Assembly: GCA_035699745.1 (NCBI GenBank)
Contig: DASSPH010000099.1
Coordinates: 62,001 to 126,000 of the forward strand
Source of the DNA: Vicinamibacterales bacterium
GTDB lineage: Bacteria > Acidobacteriota > Vicinamibacteria > Vicinamibacterales > 2-12-FULL-66-21
DNA length: 64,000 nt
Direction: 5' to 3'
The notes under the pieces were generated by a model. It was given only the letters and a program-made list of their open reading frames with translations. It was not told where the DNA came from and did not search any database. Below, piece by piece: positions 43,963 through 51,931 of the stretch (positions are counted from its first letter, which is position 1; each line of letters starts with the position of its first letter). The translations under genes were made by a program, and so were the position numbers.

Positions 43963-45120
43963 ATTGCGAAGCTGCTTCGTGACTTGGCCGCTGCGTTCTC
44001 TCAGCCAGTCGTCGAACTTCCCTTCGTCCCAGCAGTTCACCACGCGATCAGCGGGCACCTGCGCAATCCGGGCGTGGGCGATGGCGTAGTCGGTGAACGG
44101 GAACTCGGCGATGCTGTGGGCGTCGCTGTCGAGCGCGAACAGGCAGCCCTCCTCCAGCGCCACGGCGGCGAGCTCGTAGTCGACGTCCTGGCGGTGCCAG
44201 TTGCCGTCGATTTCGATCGCCACGCCGCGCGCCGCGGCTTCGCGGAACACCTTCCGCCAGTCCGCCGTGATCCCGGGACGGCTGTTGTACATCCGGCCCT
44301 GCGGATGGCCGAGGATCGCCACGCCGGGCGCCGCCACCGCGGCGAGCATCCGCGCGGTCTGATCGGTGTCCTTTCGCAGCTGTGAGTGCGGCGAGGCGAG
44401 CACGTACTCGAACACCGAGCGCTCGCCGGGCTGCAGATCCAGCGTGCCATCGGCGAGGATGTTCGCCTCGACCCCCTTGTAGACGCGCACGCGCCCCGCG
44501 AAGCGCGCGTTCACCTCGTCGATCTCGTGATGCTGCCGAATGGCGGCGTCCATGCTCATGCCGCGAGCGATCGGCAATCCGTACGAGTGGTCGGTGACGC
44601 CGATGCGCGCCCAGCCGAGCTCATAAGCCGCCTCCGCCAGATCGGCCACCGACTCGACACCGTCGCTCCAGGTCGAGTGCATCTGCAGGTCCCCTCGATA
44701 CGCCCGCGGCGAGACCACCGATTTCGCCAGCGGCGCGTCCAGCGCCAGACGCAGCGCGTGGCGGCTCAAGTACGCGCGGCGGAAGCGCCGGCGCTTCTCC
44801 ACTTCTCCCCGCTTCGCCGACGCGCTGACCGCCGCGTCCACCGACGCCGACCCGCCGGTGCGGACCAGCTCGGACACGACGCGCTCGCTCGACGCGCCGA
44901 CATACGGAACGTCCCGCAGCGTGCCTTCCTCGATCAGGTCGACGACCGAGCGATCGACGCCGGCGGCGAGCGCCCGCGCCGCGCGCTTGTATCCGAAAGC
45001 GCTGCGCTCCGAGCTCTGCAGGATCGCCAGATCCGACAGCAGGCCGGCAGCGACGATGTTGCGGTCGCGCCGGACCTCTTCCAACAAGCTCCGCGGTTGG
45101 CGTCTGGACTGGGTAGCCAC
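43903..45120 (-). CDS. PHP-domain hydrolase with PolX-like N-terminal helical domain
   Basis: A 405-aa protein. Residues 20-110 resemble the 8-kDa helix-hairpin-helix region of DNA polymerase X (DLAILQSSERSAFGYKRAARAL, then a DVPYVGASSERVV hairpin). The PHP domain follows directly from about 140, with metal motifs LQMHSTWSDG, GVTDHS, KGVEANILADG, SPHSQL, GHPQG and LDSDAHS. The nucleotidyltransferase palm of PolX is absent. It may be a PHP phosphoesterase or exonuclease. The last 20 residues (NKGTKAQRHEANNSKKKTKA) are encoded by the inverted repeat. The start is GTG. Confidence 0.82.
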   Translation of the reverse strand: MATQSRRQPRSLLEEVRRDRNIVAAGLLSDLAILQSSERSAFGYKRAARALAAGVDRSVVDLIEEGTLRDVPYVGASSERVVSELVRTGGSASVDAAVSASAKRGEVEKRRRFRRAYLSRHALRLALDAPLAKSVVSPRAYRGDLQMHSTWSDGVESVADLAEAAYELGWARIGVTDHSYGLPIARGMSMDAAIRQHHEIDEVNARFAGRVRVYKGVEANILADGTLDLQPGERSVFEYVLASPHSQLRKDTDQTARMLAAVAAPGVAILGHPQGRMYNSRPGITADWRKVFREAAARGVAIEIDGNWHRQDVDYELAAVALEEGCLFALDSDAHSIAEFPFTDYAIAHARIAQVPADRVVNCWDEGKFDDWLRERSGQVTKQLRNKGTKAQRHEANNSKKKTKA

Positions 45121-45205
45121 CTACACACATCCACGAAAATCGGACGTTTTCACCAGCGCGGCCGCAGGCACTTCGCTTGCTGAAACAAAGAAGCGGAGGC
45201 CGAGG

Positions 45206-46981
45206 ATGCGAAGCACACGGCTCGCGGCGGCAGCGATCGCCGCCGCGCTGATCGCCGGCTGCGGCGATCGCGGCAAACGCGCGGACGAGGGCGCCGCCGG
45301 AACGTCCGGGAGCGACCCGAGGACGGTGACGTCCGTGCTCGCCGAAGGTACGCCGGCGTTCGTCGGGCGCGACGCCGAAGGCGGACGGCTCTGGAAGCTC
45401 ACGCGTCAGTTCTATCAGAAACGCGGCGACGCCTTCGCGTGGATCGAGGATCGCAAACCTCGGCGCGAGATGGATGAACTGATCGCGGTCCTGCAGGCGG
45501 CGGACCGCGAAGGACTCGATCCGGCGCTGTACAACGTGCAGCTGCTCACGTCACGGCGGCAGGAGGCGGGCCGCGGCTTTCTCACCACCAAGGGCTTCGA
45601 CGAAGCCGAGGCCGCCGATCTGGACGTCTGGCTGACGTACCTCTACCTGCGCTACGCCTCGGACGTCACCAACGGGATCGCGGGCCTGTCGCACGCCGAT
45701 CCGAGCTGGAAGCTGCGCGACAAGCGCACCGATCCGGGTCCGCTGCTCGAGAAGGCGCTCGCCGAGCATCGCGTCGGGCAGTCGCTCCAGGAACTGACGC
45801 CGGCGCATCAGCAGTACACGCGGCTGCGCGAGGCGCTGGCGAAGTACCGCGACATCGCGCAGCGCGGCGGCTGGCCGTTGGTGCCGCAGGACATCAAACT
45901 GAAGCCGGGCCAGCGTCATCCTCACGTGCTGGCACTCGCGCGGCGGCTGGCCGCGACGGGGGACTACGCCGGGCCGGTTCGGGAGGACGATCCGAACCCG
46001 GAATACGGCGCCGACCTGCAGGAGGCGGTGAAGCGGTTCCAGCGGCGCCACGGCCTCGAGCCCGACGCCGTCGTCGGCCGCGCCGCCGCGGCGCAGATGA
46101 ACGTGCCGGCGGACGCGCGCGTGCAGCAGATCGCGCTGAATCTCGAGCGCTGGCGCTGGCTGCCGCGCGAGCTCGGCGATCGGCACATCCTCGTCAACCT
46201 GCCCGAGTACCGGCTGGAGGTGTGGGAGAACGGCCAGGTGCCGCTGTCGATGCGGGTGGTCGTCGGCAAGAAGGACACGCCGACGCCGATCTTTGCGGAC
46301 GACATGACCTACGTCGTGTTCTCGCCGTACTGGAACGTCCCGTCCGGGATCGCCAGGAACGAGACGGTGCCGTCGGCGCTGCGCGATCCGGCGTTTCTCC
46401 AGCGCACGAACATGGAAGTCCTCGACAAGCGCGGCGAGGTCGTCGATCCGTCGTCGATCGATCTCGCGTCGGTGGGCGAATACCGGTTCCGGCAGCGGCC
46501 GGGCTCCTCGAATTCGCTCGGCCTGGTGAAGTTCATGTTCCCGAACCAGTTCAACGTGTACCTGCACGACACGCCGGCGGACTCGCTGTTCGCGCGCGCG
46601 ACGCGGTCGTTCAGCCATGGCTGCGTGCGCGTGGAACAGCCGCAGAAGCTCGCGGAGTACGTGCTCGGCGACCAGCCCGACTGGACGCCCGAGCGCATCG
46701 CCGAGGCGATGCACGCGGGAACCGAGAGGTCGGTGAAGCTGCGGCGGCCGCTGCCGGTGTATCTCGGCTACTGGACCGCCCGCGTCTCCGCCGACGGCAT
46801 CCTGCAGTTCCGCGACGACATCTACGGCATCGACGCGCGCCAGACGACGCTGCTGGCGAAGACCATCGAGCAGTTGAAACTGCGAGCCGCGGCGGCGGCT
46901 ATGACTTACGACAGAGGGAATCGATCGTCGCCAGCAGCCGATCGAAGTCAACTGGCTTCGATAGCCATGCGTCAGCGGTGA
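45206..46981 (+). CDS. L,D-transpeptidase (YcbB/LdtD type), lipoprotein
   Basis: A 591-aa envelope enzyme that makes 3-3 cross-links in peptidoglycan. It has a lipobox (ALIAGC, Cys20), a scaffold domain (about 50-270), a peptidoglycan-binding repeat (VKRFQRRHGLEPDAVVG) and a YkuD catalytic domain with the diagnostic SHGCVRVE near 475. GGAGG precedes the ATG. The last roughly 28 residues run antisense over the end of the response-regulator gene and are polar, probably a non-essential tail. Confidence 0.92.
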   Translation: MRSTRLAAAAIAAALIAGCGDRGKRADEGAAGTSGSDPRTVTSVLAEGTPAFVGRDAEGGRLWKLTRQFYQKRGDAFAWIEDRKPRREMDELIAVLQAADREGLDPALYNVQLLTSRRQEAGRGFLTTKGFDEAEAADLDVWLTYLYLRYASDVTNGIAGLSHADPSWKLRDKRTDPGPLLEKALAEHRVGQSLQELTPAHQQYTRLREALAKYRDIAQRGGWPLVPQDIKLKPGQRHPHVLALARRLAATGDYAGPVREDDPNPEYGADLQEAVKRFQRRHGLEPDAVVGRAAAAQMNVPADARVQQIALNLERWRWLPRELGDRHILVNLPEYRLEVWENGQVPLSMRVVVGKKDTPTPIFADDMTYVVFSPYWNVPSGIARNETVPSALRDPAFLQRTNMEVLDKRGEVVDPSSIDLASVGEYRFRQRPGSSNSLGLVKFMFPNQFNVYLHDTPADSLFARATRSFSHGCVRVEQPQKLAEYVLGDQPDWTPERIAEAMHAGTERSVKLRRPLPVYLGYWTARVSADGILQFRDDIYGIDARQTTLLAKTIEQLKLRAAAAAMTYDRGNRSSPAADRSQLASIAMRQR

Positions 46982-47264
46982 TCTGCGGGATATCCTCGCG
47001 CGGGCCGGCGGCGGTGACCACCACGACGGGAATCTGCGAGAAGCGCGGGTCGCGCGCCTGGCGCTCGCGGAACTGCCAGCCGTTCATCACCGGCATCATC
47101 AGGTCCAGGAGAATGACGCTCGGCACGCTGCCCACTTCGCGCAGCGCCTCGAGCGCGATCTGCCCGTTCGCCGCGGTGTGCACCTCGAACCCTTCGAGTT
47201 CGAGAAATCGCCCGAGCATCTCCCGCGTATCGCGATCGTCCTCGACGATCATCACCGACGCCAT
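46899..47264 (-). CDS. Single-domain response regulator
   Basis: A 121-aa receiver: acidic VEDDRD, phospho-acceptor in VILLDLMMPVMNG, Thr in VVVTAAG, Lys in WLSKPVD. It has no output domain, so it likely acts by protein contact. It is 5 bp downstream of a second receiver gene on the same strand. Its 3' end overlaps the transpeptidase gene by 83 bp in antisense. Confidence 0.9.
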   Translation of the reverse strand: MASVMIVEDDRDTREMLGRFLELEGFEVHTAANGQIALEALREVGSVPSVILLDLMMPVMNGWQFRERQARDPRFSQIPVVVVTAAGPREDIPQITADAWLSKPVDFDRLLATIDSLCRKS

Positions 47265-47269
47265 CCCGC

Positions 47270-47677
47270 TCAAGCGGTCCGCCGGCCCCGCGCCTGCGTG
47301 ATCAGGCCGGTGAGCGTGGCCTCGAGATCGTCCGGGAGACACGGCTTCGGCAGGATCGCGTCGCAGCCGGCGCGATCGGCGCGCGACGGGTCGTTGGTGA
47401 ACGGCGCATAGCCGGTCACGGCCAGAATCGGAATGTGCTGGGTGCGCGGATCGGTTTTCAACCGGCGCGTCAGCTCGTACCCGTCGATCCCCGGAATGTT
47501 CAAGTCTGTGAGGATGGCGTCCGGCAGCAGGTCGAAGGCGCGCTCGAGCGCCTGCAGGCCGTTGTGCGCCTGCTCGACGTGAAACCCGGATTGCTGCAAC
47601 CACTCCGCGTACATGAGACGGCCCTCCGGGTCGTCTTCCACCAGCAGCACGACAGGGCGGTCGGGCACCAGAGACAC
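47270..47677 (-). CDS. Single-domain response regulator
   Basis: A receiver of about 135 aa: VEDDPEG, phospho-acceptor in AILTDLNIPGIDG, Thr in AVTGYA and Lys in ILPKPCLPD. It pairs with the following receiver gene in a two-receiver unit without an adjacent kinase. The start is uncertain: a GTG at 47677 gives a compact receiver, whereas a TTG at 47704 would overlap the upstream gene's stop by 4 bp. Confidence 0.85.
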   Translation of the reverse strand: MSLVPDRPVVLLVEDDPEGRLMYAEWLQQSGFHVEQAHNGLQALERAFDLLPDAILTDLNIPGIDGYELTRRLKTDPRTQHIPILAVTGYAPFTNDPSRADRAGCDAILPKPCLPDDLEATLTGLITQARGRRTA

Positions 47678-47700
47678 TCGGAATTCCCGAGGCGAGTATA

Positions 47701-48669
47701 TCAACGCCCCTGTGTCGCAAGTGCCACCAACGCGAGGTAATCACCGGCTGGGCTTACCGCGAGACGCGAGACCCCGTTCAAGCTCAGCTTTTCGAGCGCC
47801 GCGACTTCCTTCCAGCCCTGCTGTCCGCGCTTCCACCCGTAGAGCACGCCGTCTTTCGCCATCAGCAGCGTGCCGCCGGGTGTCCACGCGAGGTCGGCCT
47901 CCCGCGCGCCGTCGACGGCGGGCGTGAGCGGCGTCACCTGTCCCGAGGCCGCGTCGAGCTGGTTGATCGTCAACGTCATCTTGTCCCCGTCGCGCGTGCG
48001 CTGCACGAAGCTGATGTGCCGCGTCGCACCGGTGCCGGGCATCCGCTGAAGCGAGCGGCCGATGTCGGTGGCGATCAGGCGCGCGCTGCCGGTGCGCGTG
48101 TCGGCGACCTGCAGCGTGGCGGGCGCCCCGCCGGCGCCGAGGATGAACATCGCGACGGTGTGCTCGTCGGCCCACGCGTGATAGCCCACCGGCTTCACGT
48201 CCGGCAGGATCACGTCCACCTGGATCTTCGGGCCGCTGGGCGCGATGCTCGCCAGGCGCTGCGTGCCGTCTGCTTCCACGCGGATCACCGAGATGCGCCG
48301 GCCATCCGGCATGACCGTCGGCGAATACTCCCCTTCCGCCGTCTGCGTCACGCGAGCGACGGTCTTCGAGGCAATGTGGTAGCGGTAGATGTCCGTCTGC
48401 GTCAGCGAGCCGCCGCCCGCGGGTGCGGCCGGACCTCTGATGGACGTGAACAGGACGCTCTTGCCGTCCGGCGTGAAGAACGGCTGGTTGTCGTAGCCGG
48501 GGTTGACGGTGATGTTGACCGGCGTGCCGACCTCCAGCAGGCCGCCCGCGCTCTTCAGCGGCGCGAGGAAGATCTCGGTGTCGGGCGGCGCCTGCGCGGC
48601 CTGAAAGGCGCCGGCCGCGAGGATCGGCACGAGCACGAGCGCGCCACAGCACGGAAGGACGGGTCTCAT
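47701..48669 (-). CDS. Exported TolB-like beta-propeller protein
   Basis: A 322-aa protein with a signal peptide (LPCCGALVLVPILAAGA, cleavage near QAAQA) and WD40-like/TolB propeller repeats, for example NPGYDNQPFFTPDGKSVLFTSIRG, YSPTVMPDGRRISVIRVE and DLAWTPGGTLLMAKDG. It may bind a ligand or partner in the periplasm. The ATG at 48669 has TATACT exactly 6 nt upstream, so leaderless transcription is probable, from the same DNA as the divergent gene's -10. Confidence 0.78.
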   Translation of the reverse strand: MRPVLPCCGALVLVPILAAGAFQAAQAPPDTEIFLAPLKSAGGLLEVGTPVNITVNPGYDNQPFFTPDGKSVLFTSIRGPAAPAGGGSLTQTDIYRYHIASKTVARVTQTAEGEYSPTVMPDGRRISVIRVEADGTQRLASIAPSGPKIQVDVILPDVKPVGYHAWADEHTVAMFILGAGGAPATLQVADTRTGSARLIATDIGRSLQRMPGTGATRHISFVQRTRDGDKMTLTINQLDAASGQVTPLTPAVDGAREADLAWTPGGTLLMAKDGVLYGWKRGQQGWKEVAALEKLSLNGVSRLAVSPAGDYLALVALATQGR

Positions 48670-48675
48670 GGGCGG

Positions 48676-48683
48676 AGTATATT
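48676..48683. promoter_or_regulatory. Overlapping divergent -10 elements
   Basis: AGTATATT reads as TATATT on the plus strand (8 nt before the ATG at 48692) and as TATACT on the minus strand (6 nt before the ATG at 48669). One 8-bp AT-rich core could therefore serve both directions. No Shine-Dalgarno is seen for the forward start at 48692. Confidence 0.5.
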
Positions 48684-48691
48684 CCCCGGCG

Positions 48692-49408
48692 ATGGGTCCC
48701 GCGCTGGTTCCGGCCGCAATCGTCGGCGGCACCGCCCTGTCCTACGTGGCGGCCGCGGCGGTTGGCGTACCGGCGCTGGTGCCGTTCCTCAACGTCGTGC
48801 CCGCCTTCCCCTTCATGATCGCCTCGCTGCGGCGCGGCCGCATCGGCGAAGCCGTCTGGAGAATGCTCGTCTGGGCCGCCGCGCTCGGGGTCTGCGCGAC
48901 GGTCTACTCGTACCTCGACACGCCGGCAGCCGGGCGCCTCTTCCTGCGCGGCGAGGCGTACCGCAAAGAGATGTTCGAGTACCTGAACACGGGCATCGGA
49001 CCCGAGGGAGATCCGCGCCTGTTCGTCATCACCCATCTGGCGCACGCGTCCGTGTTCTGCCTGCTCGCGCTGGCTACCGGCGCCAGCCTGGCGATGGCGC
49101 TCGGCGCCGTGCTCATGAACTACATGGCGTATTACGCCGGCGCCCTGGGGGCGGCCAGCTCGAACCCGTGGCAGGCGATGGCACTCGCGTGGGTGCCGTG
49201 GGCGCTGATTCGCATCGCCTCGTTCGTCACGCTCGGCGTGGTGCTGGGCGGCCCGTTTCTCGGCCGCGTCCTCGGCTTCCCCTTTTCCCTTCGCGCGCAC
49301 ACCCGATGGCTGGTACTCGCTGCCGCCGGTCTGGCCCTCGATATCGTCCTGAAATGGACCCTGGCGCCCGCCTGGCGTGAGATGATCCGGAGCGCCGCCG
49401 GGTGGTGA
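48692..49408 (+). CDS. Polytopic membrane protein of unknown function
   Basis: A 238-aa inner-membrane protein with about six helices (for example ALVPAAIVGGTALSYVAAAAV, FVITHLAHASVFCLLALATGASLAMALGAVLMNYMAYYAG). A polar loop near 85-115 includes YRKEMFEYLNTGIGPEGDPRLF. Family not recognised. The ATG at 48668 would overlap the divergent start; 48692 is preferred because a -10 hexamer lies 8 nt upstream. The stop overlaps the next gene's region by a few bases, suggesting cotranscription. Confidence 0.7.
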   Translation: MGPALVPAAIVGGTALSYVAAAAVGVPALVPFLNVVPAFPFMIASLRRGRIGEAVWRMLVWAAALGVCATVYSYLDTPAAGRLFLRGEAYRKEMFEYLNTGIGPEGDPRLFVITHLAHASVFCLLALATGASLAMALGAVLMNYMAYYAGALGAASSNPWQAMALAWVPWALIRIASFVTLGVVLGGPFLGRVLGFPFSLRAHTRWLVLAAAGLALDIVLKWTLAPAWREMIRSAAGW

Positions 49409-49410
49409 TA

Positions 49411-50142
49411 ATGAAGATAATGAACCGCATGCTGCCGCTGCTGATCGTGCTCGCCGGCGCCCCCGCGCCCGCCGCCGCGCAGGCGGTCGAGAAGCAGCAC
49501 GTGCTGACGATTACGGCGGCGGACATCGATGGCGGCATCCTGGCCGAGATCACCTGGGACAACGGCGCCCTCCTGCTGCAGGGGGTGATGGCCAATCCGG
49601 ATGGCTCGCTGTCCGGCCGTTACCTCCTCGTTCCCGCGCAGGGCACCGAGCTGCGCAGGCTCAAGGCGCACACCGAAGCGTCGGAGAAATACTGGGAGCG
49701 GAAAGCGCGCCGCAGCAGTCCCACGGGTCTCGGTTCGATCACCAGTGCGACCGACGCGAAGATGCCGATGTACGGCATCGCCAGCCTGGAAACGCGGATG
49801 GGCGACGCCCACAACATGGGCGGCATGCAGAAGAAGCTGGTGTTCCGTCTCGGCCGGCTCGTGCTCCACGAGCGAAATGACGGGCGCGAACCCTACGACG
49901 GCGAGTTCTGGGGATGGTCGCCCGCCGAACTGAACCGCGTCGCCTACGTCGACGGCGAGGGAGATCTGTGGATCGCACGCGCCGACGGCCGCGACCCGCG
50001 CCGCATCCTCAAAGGAGACTTCACGCTGCCGGCCTGGTCCGACGACGGCAAGGCGATCGCCGTCGCCGAACGAAAGGATGGCGGCCGCCGATGGGACATC
50101 AGCGTGATCCTGCTGCCGGAGGCACTCCGATCAGTTCGATAG
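49411..50142 (+). CDS. Exported protein with propeller-like C-terminal repeats
   Basis: A 243-aa protein. Signal peptide MKIMNRMLPLLIVLAGAPAPAAAQ. The middle is unassigned; the C-terminal part contains short TolB/WD40-like strands (ELNRVAYVDGEGDLWIARADGRDPRRI, then PAWSDDGKAIAVAERKDG). It may be a ligand-binding or scaffold protein related in type to the propeller protein at 47701. The ATG at 49411 was preferred to two upstream GTGs because it starts the signal peptide; it lies 2 bp after the previous stop. Confidence 0.65.
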   Translation: MKIMNRMLPLLIVLAGAPAPAAAQAVEKQHVLTITAADIDGGILAEITWDNGALLLQGVMANPDGSLSGRYLLVPAQGTELRRLKAHTEASEKYWERKARRSSPTGLGSITSATDAKMPMYGIASLETRMGDAHNMGGMQKKLVFRLGRLVLHERNDGREPYDGEFWGWSPAELNRVAYVDGEGDLWIARADGRDPRRILKGDFTLPAWSDDGKAIAVAERKDGGRRWDISVILLPEALRSVR

Positions 50143-50155
50143 ATCCGATTGCGAG

Positions 50156-50187
50156 ATTTCCAAATTTCCAAATTCCCAGATTTCCAA
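50156..50187. repeat. AT-rich tandem octamer (ATTTCCAA), 4 units
   Basis: Four 8-bp units: ATTTCCAA, ATTTCCAA, ATTCCCAG, ATTTCCAA. They fill most of the 50-bp gap between two forward genes and stand out as AT-rich in a GC-rich background. Confidence 0.85.
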
Positions 50188-50192
50188 ATCCT

Positions 50193-50498
50193 ATGTCTGA
50201 TTCCCCAAAGAGCGCGATCGAGCTGGCGATGGAACGGCTTCGCAAGAAAGACGCAGAAGCCGGTGTCGTGGAGCAGAAGCTCACTGACGCGCAGAAGGCG
50301 GCCATCGCGGAAGCGCGATCCGTCTACGAGGCACGGGTGGCCGAGCGTCAGATCCTGCACCGTCAGACACAGTTGACCACCATCGACCCGCAGGAGGCCG
50401 CGCGGCTCGACGAGGAATACCGCCGCGATCTCGATCGCTTCGCCACCGACCGCGACGCGAAGATTCGCCGGATCCGGCAGGAGACGGAGACCGAATGA
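50193..50498 (+). CDS. Small charged coiled-coil protein
   Basis: A 101-aa soluble protein that is almost entirely helical and charged (AIELAMERLRKKDAEAGVVEQKLTDAQKAAIAEARSVYEARVAERQIL, then RLDEEYRRDLDRFATDRDAKIRRIRQETE). Family not recognised. The ATG follows the octamer repeat by 5 bp, with no clear Shine-Dalgarno. Its stop overlaps the next ATG by 4 bp, coupling it to the M28 peptidase gene. Confidence 0.7.
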   Translation: MSDSPKSAIELAMERLRKKDAEAGVVEQKLTDAQKAAIAEARSVYEARVAERQILHRQTQLTTIDPQEAARLDEEYRRDLDRFATDRDAKIRRIRQETETE

Positions 50499-51925
50499 GA
50501 GCGGCGCTGCTCGCGCTCGCCGTCCTCCTCGCCGTACCGCCGCAGGACGATGCGCTGACGCGCATCCGGCGGGAGGGACTCGAGCGATCGAAGGTCTTCG
50601 AGCTGTTCTCGACCCTGACCGATCAATTCGGCCCGCGGCTCGCCGGAACGCCCGCCTACAAGCAGTCCGCGGAGTGGGCGCGCGATCGCCTGCGCGAGTT
50701 CGGACTCGCCGGCGCGGCGCTGGAACCCTGGCCGTTCGGACGCGGCTGGGTGCTCGATCGGCTGGTCGTCGAGATGGTCGAGCCGCGCTACATGCCGCTC
50801 ATCGGCTACGCCGAGGCCTGGTCGGCGCCGACGCGCGGCGCGATCGTCGCCACGCCCGTGTTCCTCGGATCGCGCACCGCCGCCGAGATCGCGGCGATGA
50901 AGGACCGTTTGAAAGGGGCGATCGTCATGGTGGCCCCGCAGACGCAGTTCACGAGGGAGGACCGGCCGCAGCCGAGCCTCGCCGACGGTCCGGTCCGGAT
51001 CGGCCAGCCGCCATGGGTCACGCCGCGGCCGAGCCAGGCCGACGCTCGCGCCATCACACAGACCGTCCGTGACGCCGGCGCCGCGGTGCAGATCAGGACG
51101 AGCGAGGGAGAGCACGGCACCGTGTTCGTGCTCGGGCGCGATCAGGGAGAGAACGCGCTCCCCTCCGTGGTCCTCGCCGGCGAGCACTACAACATGATCG
51201 CCCGGATGCTCGCGCGCGGCATTCCCGTCAAGCTGCGGGTCGACGTGCAGGCGCGCTTCCTGACCGACGATCCCAACAGCTACAACGTCGTCGGCGACAT
51301 CGCCGGCGCCGATCCGCAGCTGAAATCAGAAGTCGTGATGATCGGCGCACACCTCGACTCGTGGCACACCGGCACCGGTGCGACGGACAACGCCGACGGC
51401 GCCGCGGTGGTCCTGGAGGCAGCGCGCATGCTGAAAGCGATCGGCCTGCCGGCGAAGCGAACGATTCGGGCGGCGTTGTGGGGAGGCGAGGAGGAAGGGC
51501 TCCTGGGATCGAAGGCATACGTGGCGGCCCACTACGCCGGCGATGCCAACAAGGAGGCGCGCGACAAGCTGTTCGCCTATCTGAACCTGGATCCGGCGAG
51601 CGGCCCGATCTACGGCTGGTACATGGAGAAGAGCGCCCCCGCGAAGACGCTGTTCGATGCCTGGCTGGAACCGCTGAAGGATCTGGGCGTCCGCAAGAAC
51701 GTCATCGAAGGGATCGGCAACACCGACCATCTCAGCTTCCGCGCCGCCGGCATCCCCGGGTTCAACCCGATCCAGGAATACAAGGACTACGACGTCCGCA
51801 CGCACCACACCAACGTGGATCTCTACGAGCGCGTCCGCGAGCAGGACCTGAAGCAGAACGCGGTCGTCCTGGCGTGGTTCGCCTGGCAGGCGGCGAACGC
51901 CGCCGAGCGCATTCCCAGGCCCTGA
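50495..51925 (+). CDS. M28-family exported metallopeptidase
   Basis: A 476-aa zinc aminopeptidase-like enzyme. It has a short signal peptide (MRAALLALAVLLAVP) and a PA-type insert domain (about 100-250). The catalytic M28 domain has metal ligands in GAHLDSWHTGTGATDNADG, WGGEEEGLLGS, YLNLDPASG, and the final His in RTHHTNVD. It likely degrades peptides in the periplasm. The start overlaps the coiled-coil gene (ATGA). MurJ follows after 6 bp. Confidence 0.92.
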   Translation: MRAALLALAVLLAVPPQDDALTRIRREGLERSKVFELFSTLTDQFGPRLAGTPAYKQSAEWARDRLREFGLAGAALEPWPFGRGWVLDRLVVEMVEPRYMPLIGYAEAWSAPTRGAIVATPVFLGSRTAAEIAAMKDRLKGAIVMVAPQTQFTREDRPQPSLADGPVRIGQPPWVTPRPSQADARAITQTVRDAGAAVQIRTSEGEHGTVFVLGRDQGENALPSVVLAGEHYNMIARMLARGIPVKLRVDVQARFLTDDPNSYNVVGDIAGADPQLKSEVVMIGAHLDSWHTGTGATDNADGAAVVLEAARMLKAIGLPAKRTIRAALWGGEEEGLLGSKAYVAAHYAGDANKEARDKLFAYLNLDPASGPIYGWYMEKSAPAKTLFDAWLEPLKDLGVRKNVIEGIGNTDHLSFRAAGIPGFNPIQEYKDYDVRTHHTNVDLYERVREQDLKQNAVVLAWFAWQAANAAERIPRP

Positions 51926-51931
51926 CGGCGA

